64,000 bases of DNA from Pedobacter xixiisoli (GCF_900215335.1 NZ_OCMT01000001.1:1426001-1490000); one strand, 5' to 3'. Shown: positions 1 to 8,289, numbered from the stretch's first letter. Notes: generated from the letters alone by a model not told the origin. Program-made: numbers and translations.

Positions 1-42
1 CCATGGTTATTTAAGTCGGGATTAAAAATCTCCGACTAGCAA
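1..42. repeat. Dispersed intergenic repeat, copy 1
   Basis: The first 42 bases share a long core (CCATGGTTATTTAAGT at the left, CGACTAGCAA at the right) with a second copy at 164-205. Inside this copy AGTCGG and CCGACT form a short inverted repeat. Copy 2 keeps part of the pairing through a G-T wobble, which hints at selection for structure. It lies in non-coding DNA. The left end may be cut by the window edge. Confidence 0.6.
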
Positions 43-68
43 GGCTTGAAGCAACCTCGCTAATAGTT

Positions 69-95
69 CGTCATTTCGACCTTAAGGAGAAATCT
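69..95 (+). repeat. Short hairpin repeat (CGTCATTTCGACC...GAGAAATCT)
   Basis: CGTCATTTCGACC followed by TTAAGGAGAAATCT contains ATTTC...GAAAT inverted arms. A reverse-oriented relative carrying the same CGTCATTTCGACC block lies at 48791-48824. From memory, this block is a common REP-like intergenic sequence in Bacteroidota; I could not check that here. Confidence 0.5.
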
Positions 96-163
96 AGCTA
101 TATATAAAGATGGCATTTGCTGATGAACATTCGAATTTCATATCGCAAATAATGGATTACAAA

Positions 164-205
164 CCATGGTTATTTAAGTTGAAATTACAAATCCCGACTA
201 GCAAC
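164..205. repeat. Dispersed intergenic repeat, copy 2
   Basis: Imperfect direct repeat of bases 1-42, beginning CCATGGTTATTTAAGTT and ending CCCGACTAGCAA. The two copies bracket the short hairpin repeat at 69-95. No coding function is visible. Confidence 0.6.
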
Positions 206-259
206 ATTCCTAGCGAAAGCTTTACGATTCCTGTATGACGTGCTTGGGTGTAGGCATTG

Positions 260-291
260 CCAACCAACCAACCAACCAACCAACCAACCAA
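260..291. repeat. Tetranucleotide tandem repeat (CCAA)8
   Basis: Eight perfect CCAA units. Tracts like this can change length by slipped-strand mispairing. This one lies about 110 bp before the helicase start and upstream of its likely -7 box (372-379), so a length change could alter upstream spacing but not a reading frame. Confidence 0.9.
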
Positions 292-330
292 CTGAATATA
301 AACCACTTGCAAAACCTTCAAAAAGTTATC

Positions 331-379
331 CCCAAAACGGATATTCGCAAGCTGTTTTGGGCCCTATTTTTTACCTTTG
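331..379 (+). promoter_or_regulatory. Probable helicase promoter with inverted repeat
   Basis: TACCTTTG at 372-379 matches the Bacteroidota -7 consensus TAnnTTTG and lies 22 bp before the helicase ATG. Just upstream, CCCAAAAC (331-338) and GTTTTGGG (354-361) form a perfect 8-bp inverted repeat that could be an operator. I see no TTG at the usual -33 spacing. Confidence 0.45.
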
Positions 380-401
380 TAGCTCAAAAGCATAGCGTAA
401 A

Positions 402-2483
402 ATGAAGCTAAATTCCCTGCAACAACTCATCATGGATTTTATAGAGAAGACCGACAGGCCTATCTTCATGACAGGGAAAGCAGGCACAGGGAAAACTACG
501 TTTTTACGCTACATTAAAGCCAATACCACTAAAAACCTTGCTGTGGTAGCCCCTACCGCAGTTGCTGCAATTAATGCAGGCGGCGTAACCATCAACTCTT
601 TTTTTCAAGTTCCTTTTGGTCCCTTGGTGCCGAGTACACAAACTGCTTCGTTAGCCGAGCTTTTCGATAAGAAAGTAGGTTACGAAAAAACCAAGCTGCT
701 CAAATGCCTCGACTTGCTGATTATCGACGAAATTAGTATGGTGCGGGCAGATATGATTGATTACATTGATACCGTGCTGCGAGCCGTAAAAGGCATTTCG
801 AAACCATTTGGTGGTGTACAATTGCTGATGATTGGCGATTTGTACCAGCTTTCGCCAGTTTTTCAAAAAGATTGGCATGTCCTTCGGAATTACTATACTG
901 GTCCTTATTTCTTTGATAGCTTAGCGCTTCGAAAAACACAGCTTCTTACTTTCGAATTGGAAGAAGTTTACCGCCAAACCGACCCTGTCTTTGTAGATAT
1001 ACTGAATAGTGTACGTGATGGTTCTGGTAATGAAGCTCTACTCGCTAAACTGAATGAGCGCCATTTGGAGAACGCTACAGCCGAAGAATTACGAGATTAT
1101 GTAACGCTAACTACGCATAATCCTTTGGTGAAACAAATTAACGAGCAGAAATTAGCAGCACTAGAGAGCGAAGCCTATACTTATACGGCGACGGTAACCG
1201 ATGATTTTCCTAAAGAGGCCTATCCTGCTGAAGAAGAGCTGATACTTAAAGTTGGTGCACTTGTAATGTTTATTAAAAACGATGCTTCTGGGAAAAAGCG
1301 TTATCACAATGGTAGAACAGCAAAAATTACGGCACTTACCGAGCATTCTATCCTACTCAACTTCTTAGATGATGGCACCGAACTGGAAGCAGAACGTGAG
1401 ATTTGGCAGAATGTAAAGTATGCATTTTCTGAAACGGACAATAAGGTAACCGAAACCAATGCCGGTTCATTTAGTCAATTTCCATTGCGATTGGCGTGGG
1501 CAATTACCATCCATAAAAGTCAGGGATTAACTTTTGACAACGCCTTAATAGATGTAAGTGCTGCTTTTACCCACGGTCAAGCTTATGTAGCACTAAGCAG
1601 GTGCAGGAGCTTACAAGGCATGGTATTACTGGAGAAAGTGAAACCAGCGAATATCATTACCGATAAGTCTGTGATAGGTTTTATGCAAGCAGCAAAAGAA
1701 AAAATGCCAATCAATACAGATTTGGAACAGTCTATCATCAGCTCGGAATTAGGCGTACTTTCTAGCTTGTACGATTTCTCCATCATGATATTGGCATGGA
1801 ACACCTATAAGTCTATTTTGTTAGAACGTTTATCGATTGATTTAACCGCGACGGAGAAGTTGCTACACACAGAAATTGGCAACATTGGCACTCGCTTTAT
1901 TCAGAAGGAATTAGCTTCGCAAAACGAATCGCCGTGGCAATCGGTAAGTTTAAAAGAGCGTTTACAAAAATCGTCAACATACTTTTTAGCTAAGCTCGAG
2001 TTATTGGAAGACATGCTAATTGACTTGCACCAGACCTATCCGGCAGCATTGATGGATGACGATTATTACTTATCGGTGAATCTTATTTTAGAACAACTGA
2101 AAGGCAAAACAGCAATGTTCCGTTCATTACCGTCTGCAATTGATACCACAACAATTTTAGAGCGTTGGAAAAGTGCTGCTATCGAATATCAGGCTATCGA
2201 CAGATGGACCTCTACCACCGTTACCAAAGAAGCCGAAATCACTAACAAGGCACTTTACGACCAGCTTTATGCTTGGCGCATCAAAAAAGGAAAAGAAAGA
2301 AATACATCAGACTATAACATTTTATCAGAGCAGGTGCTGAAAGATGTTGCAGCTAAACTTCCTAAAACACTTAAACAGTTCTCACAAATTAAAGGTGTTG
2401 GCGAAGGAAAAGCGTTTGATTTTGGAGATGAAATCCTTAAGATGGTGAGGCAATATTTGGGAGAAGGTGATTTGCTTTTTTAG
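402..2483 (+). CDS. PIF1-like superfamily 1 DNA helicase with C-terminal HRDC-like domain
   Basis: This is an ATP-dependent DNA helicase of the PIF1/RecD-like group, expected to unwind DNA in the cytoplasm during replication or repair. The Walker A loop GKAGTGKT is at residues 25-32. A Walker B motif LLIIDEISM lies near 105-113. The C-terminal helicase motifs AITIHKSQGLTFDNA and AYVALSRCRS are also present. Residues 440-610 are variable and partly helical. The last ~75 residues resemble an HRDC/helix-hairpin domain (KGVGEGKAFDFGDEIL), which fits nucleic-acid binding. The gene is monocistronic and is followed by duplicated hairpin repeats. ATG at 402 is the first in-frame start and directly precedes the P-loop region. 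Family assignment is firm; the cellular role is not. Confidence 0.93.
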   Translation: MKLNSLQQLIMDFIEKTDRPIFMTGKAGTGKTTFLRYIKANTTKNLAVVAPTAVAAINAGGVTINSFFQVPFGPLVPSTQTASLAELFDKKVGYEKTKLLKCLDLLIIDEISMVRADMIDYIDTVLRAVKGISKPFGGVQLLMIGDLYQLSPVFQKDWHVLRNYYTGPYFFDSLALRKTQLLTFELEEVYRQTDPVFVDILNSVRDGSGNEALLAKLNERHLENATAEELRDYVTLTTHNPLVKQINEQKLAALESEAYTYTATVTDDFPKEAYPAEEELILKVGALVMFIKNDASGKKRYHNGRTAKITALTEHSILLNFLDDGTELEAEREIWQNVKYAFSETDNKVTETNAGSFSQFPLRLAWAITIHKSQGLTFDNALIDVSAAFTHGQAYVALSRCRSLQGMVLLEKVKPANIITDKSVIGFMQAAKEKMPINTDLEQSIISSELGVLSSLYDFSIMILAWNTYKSILLERLSIDLTATEKLLHTEIGNIGTRFIQKELASQNESPWQSVSLKERLQKSSTYFLAKLELLEDMLIDLHQTYPAALMDDDYYLSVNLILEQLKGKTAMFRSLPSAIDTTTILERWKSAAIEYQAIDRWTSTTVTKEAEITNKALYDQLYAWRIKKGKERNTSDYNILSEQVLKDVAAKLPKTLKQFSQIKGVGEGKAFDFGDEILKMVRQYLGEGDLLF

Positions 2484-2496
2484 CAAAATGATATTT

Positions 2497-2562
2497 AAAC
2501 ACATACAAACATAGGATTTTAAGCTGATCGTAGATCTTTATTTCTATGTATCTATACGCTAA
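2497..2562. repeat. Hairpin repeat, copy 1
   Basis: AACACATACAAACATAGGAT followed some 25 bases later by TTTCTATGTATCTAT gives an imperfect inverted repeat. A second, better paired copy begins at 2589. Both lie just after the helicase stop and may terminate or stabilise its transcript. Confidence 0.55.
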
Positions 2563-2588
2563 TAATAAAAGAAAATATCATGCTTTCT

Positions 2589-2641
2589 AAACACATAGAA
2601 ACATAGGATTTTGAAGCTTATTTCTATGTCTTTATGTGGTT
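2589..2641. repeat. Hairpin repeat, copy 2
   Basis: CACATAGAAACATAG and CTATGTCTTTATGTG pair over 15 positions with two mismatches. The first 24 bases are nearly identical to copy 1 at 2497. A tandemly duplicated palindromic unit between genes is typical of dispersed intergenic elements. Confidence 0.55.
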
Positions 2642-2707
2642 ATAAGAAAAGAGACCAAAGATCAATACTAACAGTATTTTAATACTAAAACCTATAATGC
2701 TTGGCAG

Positions 2708-2715
2708 TATTTTTG
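2708..2715 (+). promoter_or_regulatory. Possible -7 box of the LytTR regulator operon
   Basis: TATTTTTG matches TAnnTTTG, 18 bp before the regulator ATG. Upstream, AGTATT and AATACT around 2673-2686 form a small palindrome that could be a binding site. The three-repeat array found before the four downstream operons is absent here. Confidence 0.4.
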
Positions 2716-2733
2716 TACGTGTCTTAAAAATTA

Positions 2734-3492
2734 ATGCCCATGATCAGAACTTTAATTATTGAAGATGAACCCGCCGTACGTAAAGAAATTGAATGGCTAT
2801 TACAAAAACAAAGTGATTTTAATTTAATTGGTGCGGCAACCAATGTAGCCGACGCTTTAATTTTGATCAAATCTACCGCTCCAGAGCTGGTTTTAATGGA
2901 TATCCAGCTAACCGATGGTACCGCTTTCGATATTTTAAATCAACTCGAAGAAATCAATTTCAAGATTATATTTATTACCGCCTTTAACCATTTTGCAGTG
3001 AAAGCGATTAAGTATGGTGCACTTGATTATTTGTTGAAGCCTTTGGACGAAAATGAGTTTCAAACAGCCTTAACCAAGATTGCCGAAGATGGTGCAAATG
3101 GATTAGCACAACAGCAACAGCAAATTTCGATTCTAAAATCTCAGTCCTTAAATACCGAAGGTGATCTGGAAAGCCGTATAGTTTTACACACACTGGAGTT
3201 TCTTCAGGTACTGCAACTCAAAGAAATTGTTTATTGTCAGAGCGAGGGCGGTTACACTAATTTCTTTTTAACGGAAGGCAGAAAAATCATGATTTCGAAA
3301 CCGTTGAAATTCTACGATGAGCTGTTGCCAGAAAAATGGTTCCTTCGCCCCCATCAATCGTATTTAGTTAATGTGTTGTACGTTGATAAATTCTTAAAAT
3401 CGGGTACCATTATATTAAAAGACAAAACAGAAATCCCTGTATCTAGCAGAAGAAAAGACTATATCATTCAACACATCAACCATATTGAGTAA
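2734..3492 (+). CDS. LytTR-family response regulator
   Basis: This DNA-binding response regulator is the partner of the sensor kinase that follows. The receiver domain spans about residues 5-118, with acidic residues at IIEDEP and the phosphoacceptor Asp in VLMDIQL (near D56). A LytTR domain occupies about residues 146-246, including LKEIVYCQSEGGYTNFF and RPHQSYLVNV. LytTR proteins bind pairs of direct repeats at 21-22 bp periods; such arrays occur before four operons in this window (5461, 12018, 14741, 20209). The stop codon overlaps the kinase start by one base (TAATG), so the two are translationally coupled. An alternative start is ATG at 2740, which begins MIRTLIIEDEP. Confidence 0.95.
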   Translation: MPMIRTLIIEDEPAVRKEIEWLLQKQSDFNLIGAATNVADALILIKSTAPELVLMDIQLTDGTAFDILNQLEEINFKIIFITAFNHFAVKAIKYGALDYLLKPLDENEFQTALTKIAEDGANGLAQQQQQISILKSQSLNTEGDLESRIVLHTLEFLQVLQLKEIVYCQSEGGYTNFFLTEGRKIMISKPLKFYDELLPEKWFLRPHQSYLVNVLYVDKFLKSGTIILKDKTEIPVSSRRKDYIIQHINHIE

Positions 3493-5444
3493 TGAAAAAT
3501 AGTTACGCTCTTTTGTGTCTGGTTATTTTTTGCACCGCATTTTACGGATGTGAGCAAAAAGCAATCGACAAAAAACTAGAAGACCGCCAAAAAGCGCTTC
3601 AAGGTTTTAAAGATGCCAGTGAAGAACTGAAACAAAGTTCAGATGCTGCTGCGAAACTGAAGTATTGGAATCGACAATTAGCCAATCCCCAATTCAATAC
3701 AGATTCTGTGTTGGTTTCTAAAATACATTATAATATTGCTGGAGTATTTTATTCGATGTCGGAGTTGGATTCTATCAAGAACCACATGCAAGTGGCTTGG
3801 GAGTTGATGGAGAACCAAACTGGATACGATGCTGATAAAGTGCAGCTCTTTTCTGGATTAGGAAATATTGCAAATCTAGAGCAAAAAGTACATCAGGAGA
3901 ATTATTACTACAATAGTGCGGCGCAAATGTTATTGGCCGACAGTGCCATTAACCTCACACCCAAACAAAAAATAACCATTTATTTCTCTGCAGCACAATC
4001 AAGCGCAAAGTTACGTCAGTTTAAAAATGCTTTTGTATTGAACCGCAAAGCGATGGAACTTTTGCCACTTTTAAAAGACAACCAAAAGGAAAAGTTTAGG
4101 GCTTACAGTCAGATTGCGGTTTGTTATTTCAAATCTGGCGGCAGTACCGATTCACTTTACAGCTACATCAAAAAAATGGAGCAGCTGTACATGGAAAATC
4201 CGAACAAGCAGAGTGAGAACTTTTTGTATGATAGGAAAGCGACTTATTTCTCGAAAGTAAACATCGCCGATTCGGCGTTTTACTATAGCCAAAAAAGGCT
4301 TAAGCTAGATTTAGAAGATGAGCTGCAAAATGGTGCAAGGGCTTTTAGCGTTACTACAGGTAATTTATATACCAGCTATTGTGACATGGCTGGCGTTTTC
4401 ATAGAATCTAAACAACTGGACAGCGCTGCCTATTACTTAAAGCAGTGTGAGAACTTTGCAAAAAAATATCCTGACAAGATAGATGACGAAAGTTTATTAC
4501 TGTACGAACAAAACTTGGTGAACTATTCTTTTGCCACTAAAAAGTATGCAGATGCCGAGCGCCAACAAGATATTTTGTTAAGGAGAACTCGGTTTCTCTA
4601 TGAGTTGGAAAGCAGCAGAGCCATCGCAGAAATGAGTACCATTTTTCAGCTTCAGGCAAAAGACAAATCGATTCTTAACCTAAATGAAACGGTGGTTTTG
4701 GCACAGAGCAATCTTCAAAAAAACCGACTATGGTTATTAGTGAGCACCCTTGCATTTTTATTGGCTGTAGCCATTATTTCATTGCTTTATTTTATCCAAA
4801 GGCAAAGAAAACTAAAGAACGAAGCTGAGAGGGCACAATTGGAACAACGTCTACTGCGCACCCAAATGGAACCTCATTTCATTTTCAATACACTATCGGC
4901 ACTGCAAAGTTTCATCCGCTTTAACGACAATGAAAAAGCGCTCAAATATTTACATCAATTTGGTAGATTGCTAAGAAGCAGTCTAGAATCCTCTAGAGAA
5001 GGTTATGTGAAGCTGAGCGAAGAGATTGACACATTGGAAAACTACCTCAGCTTACAGCAAATGCGTTATGATGATGCCTTCTGCTATCAAATCAATTACG
5101 ACGAAGAACAAGATGTAGAGAGTATTTGCATCCCTCCTATGCTAATGCAGCCTTTTGTAGAAAATGCGATTTTGCATGGTATCAATCCCAACGGAAAAAA
5201 TGGTTTAATTACGGTAAATCTGAATGTAAAAGAAAAAACTGTATTGGTAACCATCACCGATAACGGCAAAGGAATTTCTCAAGAAGTTAAACCACAACAG
5301 CACAAATCTTTATCTACCACCATCAGCAAAGAACGACTGGCTATTATTGCCAAAGAAAGTGGTGTAGCAGCAGGAATTGAGATTAAAAGCGAAAAGAACA
5401 AAGGCACTGTAGTTACCCTAACTATTCCTATAAAAATGGCTTAA
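3492..5444 (+). CDS. LytS-type sensor histidine kinase with TPR-like sensor region
   Basis: Membrane sensor kinase paired with the LytTR regulator. The N-terminus looks like a lipoprotein or export signal (CTAFYGCEQ). Residues ~30-400 form an alpha-helical, TPR-like region expected outside the cytoplasmic membrane. One transmembrane helix lies near 412-434 (LWLLVSTLAFLLAVAIISLL). The His_kinase domain follows with QMEPHFIFNTLSALQ, where H462 is the likely phosphorylated residue. The ATPase part carries NAILHG and ITDNGKGIS. This fits the 5TM-lacking, TPR-sensing LytS class common in Bacteroidota. The signal sensed is unknown. The first putative target operon starts 124 bp downstream. Confidence 0.95.
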   Translation: MKNSYALLCLVIFCTAFYGCEQKAIDKKLEDRQKALQGFKDASEELKQSSDAAAKLKYWNRQLANPQFNTDSVLVSKIHYNIAGVFYSMSELDSIKNHMQVAWELMENQTGYDADKVQLFSGLGNIANLEQKVHQENYYYNSAAQMLLADSAINLTPKQKITIYFSAAQSSAKLRQFKNAFVLNRKAMELLPLLKDNQKEKFRAYSQIAVCYFKSGGSTDSLYSYIKKMEQLYMENPNKQSENFLYDRKATYFSKVNIADSAFYYSQKRLKLDLEDELQNGARAFSVTTGNLYTSYCDMAGVFIESKQLDSAAYYLKQCENFAKKYPDKIDDESLLLYEQNLVNYSFATKKYADAERQQDILLRRTRFLYELESSRAIAEMSTIFQLQAKDKSILNLNETVVLAQSNLQKNRLWLLVSTLAFLLAVAIISLLYFIQRQRKLKNEAERAQLEQRLLRTQMEPHFIFNTLSALQSFIRFNDNEKALKYLHQFGRLLRSSLESSREGYVKLSEEIDTLENYLSLQQMRYDDAFCYQINYDEEQDVESICIPPMLMQPFVENAILHGINPNGKNGLITVNLNVKEKTVLVTITDNGKGISQEVKPQQHKSLSTTISKERLAIIAKESGVAAGIEIKSEKNKGTVVTLTIPIKMA

Positions 5445-5460
5445 ATCATTGCTTTTAATC

Positions 5461-5551
5461 ACGAATAATAAGCCAATTATAGCAGATACTAGGCAGCAAA
5501 CCGCAAATAATAATAGATAAAAACTATTCTTTCGCCAATCTGTAATTTTAG
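5461..5551 (+). promoter_or_regulatory. Three 21-bp-spaced LytTR-like boxes plus -7 box (site A)
   Basis: The boxes start at 5461 (ACGAATAATAA), 5482 (GCAGATACTAG) and 5503 (GCAAATAATAA), exactly 21 bp apart. The weak -7 box AATTTTAG ends at 5551, 41 bp after the third box starts. The ATG of the first gene is at 5569. The same layout recurs at 12018, 14741 and 20209. Binding by the adjacent LytTR regulator is inferred. Confidence 0.72.
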
Positions 5552-5568
5552 GTATTCAATCTTAAAAA

Positions 5569-6027
5569 ATGATGAAACCAACGATGAAAAAATCATTACA
5601 TATAGGCATCTGCATCCTCTTATTTCTGCTGGCCGATATTGGGTTTGCAACCGCACAAGAAATCAAAAGATATTTATACCAAGGTATGGTAGATAACAGA
5701 GCTGTGAGATTCTACTTAAAGCAGTTACCGAACAATTGTGGCGGTAGCGATATTTACGAAGCGATGTATCAATACGGAAAAGGTAAAAACTGGATTGAAC
5801 TGCTAAACCAAACTGACGAAAAAGGAAACTTTTGCTTTACTGAAATTCGTTTCACAGGTGTGCTTATCCTTAAAAAAACAGCCACAGGAATGACCGGAAT
5901 TTGGATTAGTCCAGATATGAAAAGACAATTAAAAGTTAACCTCACCTTACAAAAGCTGTCGGCAATAGAAATTGAAGAGCTTGAAAAACGATTAGAAGTA
6001 ACACATTACGAAAACTTTGACTGTTAA
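5569..6027 (+). CDS. Secreted protein of unknown function, first gene of regulon operon A
   Basis: 152-residue exported protein with a signal peptide (MKKSLHIGICILLFLLADIGFATAQ, cleaved near AQE). The mature part has the pattern YQGMVDNRAVRFYLK, then YEAMYQYGKGKNWIEL, then TGVLILKKTATGMTGIW. The same order of motifs appears in the proteins at 9303 and 13766, so they probably share a small beta-rich domain. The ATG at 5569 encodes MMKPT; the ATG at 5584 starts the signal peptide more directly and is an alternative. It lies directly behind the LytTR-like box array. I do not recognise a function. Confidence 0.85.
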   Translation: MMKPTMKKSLHIGICILLFLLADIGFATAQEIKRYLYQGMVDNRAVRFYLKQLPNNCGGSDIYEAMYQYGKGKNWIELLNQTDEKGNFCFTEIRFTGVLILKKTATGMTGIWISPDMKRQLKVNLTLQKLSAIEIEELEKRLEVTHYENFDC

Positions 6028-6035
6028 ATAAAGAT

Positions 6036-6602
6036 ATGAAGAAGATGAAAAATTTGATTTTCGCCGCATTGGCGTTGGTATTTACGGCTTGCAATTCTGC
6101 ACCAAAAGAAGAAACGATGGAAGAAAAATTGGCCACCTACAATAAGTCTAAAATTGATTTATTAATGGGTGCTAAACCTGAGTTTTCGGCAAAAACTACA
6201 GATGGAAGTGTTTTTAACTCCAAAGATAATAAAGGAAAGTACTGGGTTTTGTTTGTTTACGACAGTGGTTCTATCGCAAAGAGTGAAAGTTATGACATGG
6301 CGGCCGAGCTGAACAAAACTTATGAACTGTTTGGCGATAAAATACCAATGGTTGGTTTAGTGAATGGTTTTTCTGATGATGAACCTGCGCTTCAAAAGTT
6401 ATTTGCAGAGGCGAAGTTTAGCTTTAAACAAATCGACAATACCGAAGGACCCAACAAAGAAAAACCGTTGAACGACAACGTATTTTGTACGCCAGCTAAA
6501 ATCTTGATTGACCCTAATGGAAAAGTGGTTTATAATGGTTGCGGTGGCAAAACACAAACTTTCGATTATAAGTTGGATAGCTTAGTTAAAGCTGGTTTAT
6601 AG
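6036..6602 (+). CDS. Redoxin-like lipoprotein lacking the CxxC site
   Basis: 188-residue predicted lipoprotein (lipobox LVFTAC). The body resembles the thioredoxin/AhpC-TSA fold: PEFSAKTTDGSVF near residue 50, KGKYWVLFVYDS, then TPAKILIDPNGKVVYNGCGG with the cis-Pro region near 146. At the position where thiol enzymes carry CxxC the sequence reads DSGSIAKS, so the usual active-site cysteines are missing. Remaining cysteines lie in VFCTP and NGCGG. The protein may therefore be a binding or structural relative, not an oxidoreductase. It follows the previous gene by 8 bp and abuts the next one, in operon A. Confidence 0.8.
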   Translation: MKKMKNLIFAALALVFTACNSAPKEETMEEKLATYNKSKIDLLMGAKPEFSAKTTDGSVFNSKDNKGKYWVLFVYDSGSIAKSESYDMAAELNKTYELFGDKIPMVGLVNGFSDDEPALQKLFAEAKFSFKQIDNTEGPNKEKPLNDNVFCTPAKILIDPNGKVVYNGCGGKTQTFDYKLDSLVKAGL

Positions 6603-7217
6603 ATGACGATGAGGCTGTTGTTATACTTTACACTGTTACTTTCGACTGTTACATTGGTAGCGCAGGAGAAAGTTTTTCATCAGCCCAATGCTAAAGGGGA
6701 TTGGCGATATATTTACCCTTTTGTCGATAAAACTTATGTAGTAGCGATACAACACGGCATTAAAGAAGGCGAAGAAGATGCGCTAAAGACAACCAATATC
6801 TATTTCGGAAAAGTGGGTAAAACCGATAAAATTTTTTGGAAGGAAGAGCTACAGATGCTGTTAACTCAAAATAGTGTTAGCTACGAAGATTTCAACGACG
6901 ACGGGATAAAAGATGTCTTAATTTTTGAAAGGAATGGAGCTCGAGGCGCCAATGCTTTCTTTAACCTATATCTGCTCAACCCAACAAATCATACCGTTAA
7001 AAAAGTAGTTGGCTTCAACAGAATCGTAAATCCAAATTACAACAAAAAGCATAAAGTAATTGTAAGTTATGGCTTGGCCGGAGAAGATTTTTACACCAGC
7101 ATTTACAGGATAGATAATAATAACAAACCTTACCAAATAGGTAAAACTTTTAAAGAAACGGATGATACTGATGTAGATCAAAAGATAGCTGATATTTTAA
7201 GAAGAAATAAGCAATAG
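6603..7217 (+). CDS. Secreted protein with DxNxDGxxD repeat-like motif
   Basis: 204-residue exported protein with signal peptide MRLLLYFTLLLSTVTLVAQ. A calcium-loop-like motif DFNDDGIKDVLIF near residue 100 is followed by YLLNPTNHTVKKV. The proteins at 9303 (DVNFDGYLDI) and 20328 (DYNFDGISDI) have the same motif followed by a similar strand pattern, suggesting one shared FG-GAP/XAC2610-like domain. The ATG at 6609 is an alternative start that gives a tidier signal peptide. The start directly abuts the stop of the preceding gene. Function unknown. Confidence 0.82.
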   Translation: MTMRLLLYFTLLLSTVTLVAQEKVFHQPNAKGDWRYIYPFVDKTYVVAIQHGIKEGEEDALKTTNIYFGKVGKTDKIFWKEELQMLLTQNSVSYEDFNDDGIKDVLIFERNGARGANAFFNLYLLNPTNHTVKKVVGFNRIVNPNYNKKHKVIVSYGLAGEDFYTSIYRIDNNNKPYQIGKTFKETDDTDVDQKIADILRRNKQ

Positions 7218-7230
7218 ATCATTTTAGAAG

Positions 7231-8289
7231 ATGAGCATCCTACCTAAAGCAATGCCGAATCCATTTGTATCGAACAATCTAAAAAATATTGGTTGTGTTG
7301 TGCTTTGTTTTGGTATAGCATTAGGTGTTTTCTTTACCAAATTTTTAGTACCAGTTATTCCTCTACTTATTGGTAGCATTGCGTATTTTTCTACCATAAA
7401 GCTAAAAAATATAACTTTCAAAGAACCTCAGAAAATTGCCGAGCTTAATGACGGACAAGTGCTTTTGGAAGGAACTGTTTTAAAACTAGAGGAAGAAATC
7501 AACAGCCCCTATTTTAATGAAACTTGCATTGGTTACTTGTACAAAGAAATTGAGTACATTCCCATTGATGATGGTTACAATGATGACGTGAAATCCATTA
7601 TTACTGAGTGCAAGAACTTTACTTTAAGCACTAATTCGGGCAATATAACAATTAAAGGTAATGGACTCGACCTAAAACAATTGAATCCAAGAACCCACAA
7701 CGAACATTCGTTAAAACCTGACATTAATGATGTTGGTCATGTAGAACATCTATTGAAAAACAATGACCAAGTCGTGATCATCGGGACCGCTATAAAAAAC
7801 ATTTATCAACGTTTAGAAATTGGCAAAAAAGACAATGAACCCTTTTTTGTAACTACCAAAAGTAAAATTGAAACACAAAAAATCAGTTTTCAAGTTTTGA
7901 AACGATTATTTCCATGGATGTGCATTTTGTATCTAGTTGTTAATTACATTTTATTTTTTGCTCCAAATAAAAATATTCCTAAAAGTGATGTTTTTGCTTT
8001 TGTCGCGATATTTGGTTTACCGGTACTATTTGTTGTTTTCTGGGTAATTGGCAAAGACAAAAAAGACTGGTTCTCTCAAGTATTTCAATATTTAGCTTCG
8101 GTTTGTATTCTCAGTAGCTTACTCAGTTTTCCGCTCATCATCTTATTTTACATGATAGAATTAGAGTTTTACAAAATATATTACATCTTCATTAGCGTTT
8201 TATCTGTAGTTGCCTTGGCATTAATCTTTAATCTAAAAAAATTAACAGCATACAATAATCAACACGAAAAAATCAAAGAAAAGTCATGA
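7231..8289 (+). CDS. Multi-pass membrane protein with GIDE-like domain
   Basis: 352-residue inner-membrane protein. Two hydrophobic helices lie near residues 18-50 and four more in the C-terminal half (about 226-245, 257-275, 288-310 and 315-333). The soluble middle (about 65-225) has LLEGTVLKLEEEINSPY, CIGYLYKEIEYI and DQVVIIGTAIKN. That order recalls the GIDE domain of MUL1-type proteins, also found in prokaryotic membrane proteins; I regard this as tentative. No RING finger is present. The stop overlaps the next gene's start (ATGA), so translation is probably coupled. Part of operon A. Confidence 0.8.
   Translation: MSILPKAMPNPFVSNNLKNIGCVVLCFGIALGVFFTKFLVPVIPLLIGSIAYFSTIKLKNITFKEPQKIAELNDGQVLLEGTVLKLEEEINSPYFNETCIGYLYKEIEYIPIDDGYNDDVKSIITECKNFTLSTNSGNITIKGNGLDLKQLNPRTHNEHSLKPDINDVGHVEHLLKNNDQVVIIGTAIKNIYQRLEIGKKDNEPFFVTTKSKIETQKISFQVLKRLFPWMCILYLVVNYILFFAPNKNIPKSDVFAFVAIFGLPVLFVVFWVIGKDKKDWFSQVFQYLASVCILSSLLSFPLIILFYMIELEFYKIYYIFISVLSVVALALIFNLKKLTAYNNQHEKIKEKS

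Noticed and set aside
2661..2715. A fifth LytTR-like array before the regulator gene
   Set aside because: AATACTA repeats occur but 17 bp apart and without a third unit, so they do not match the 21-bp pattern of the four operons.
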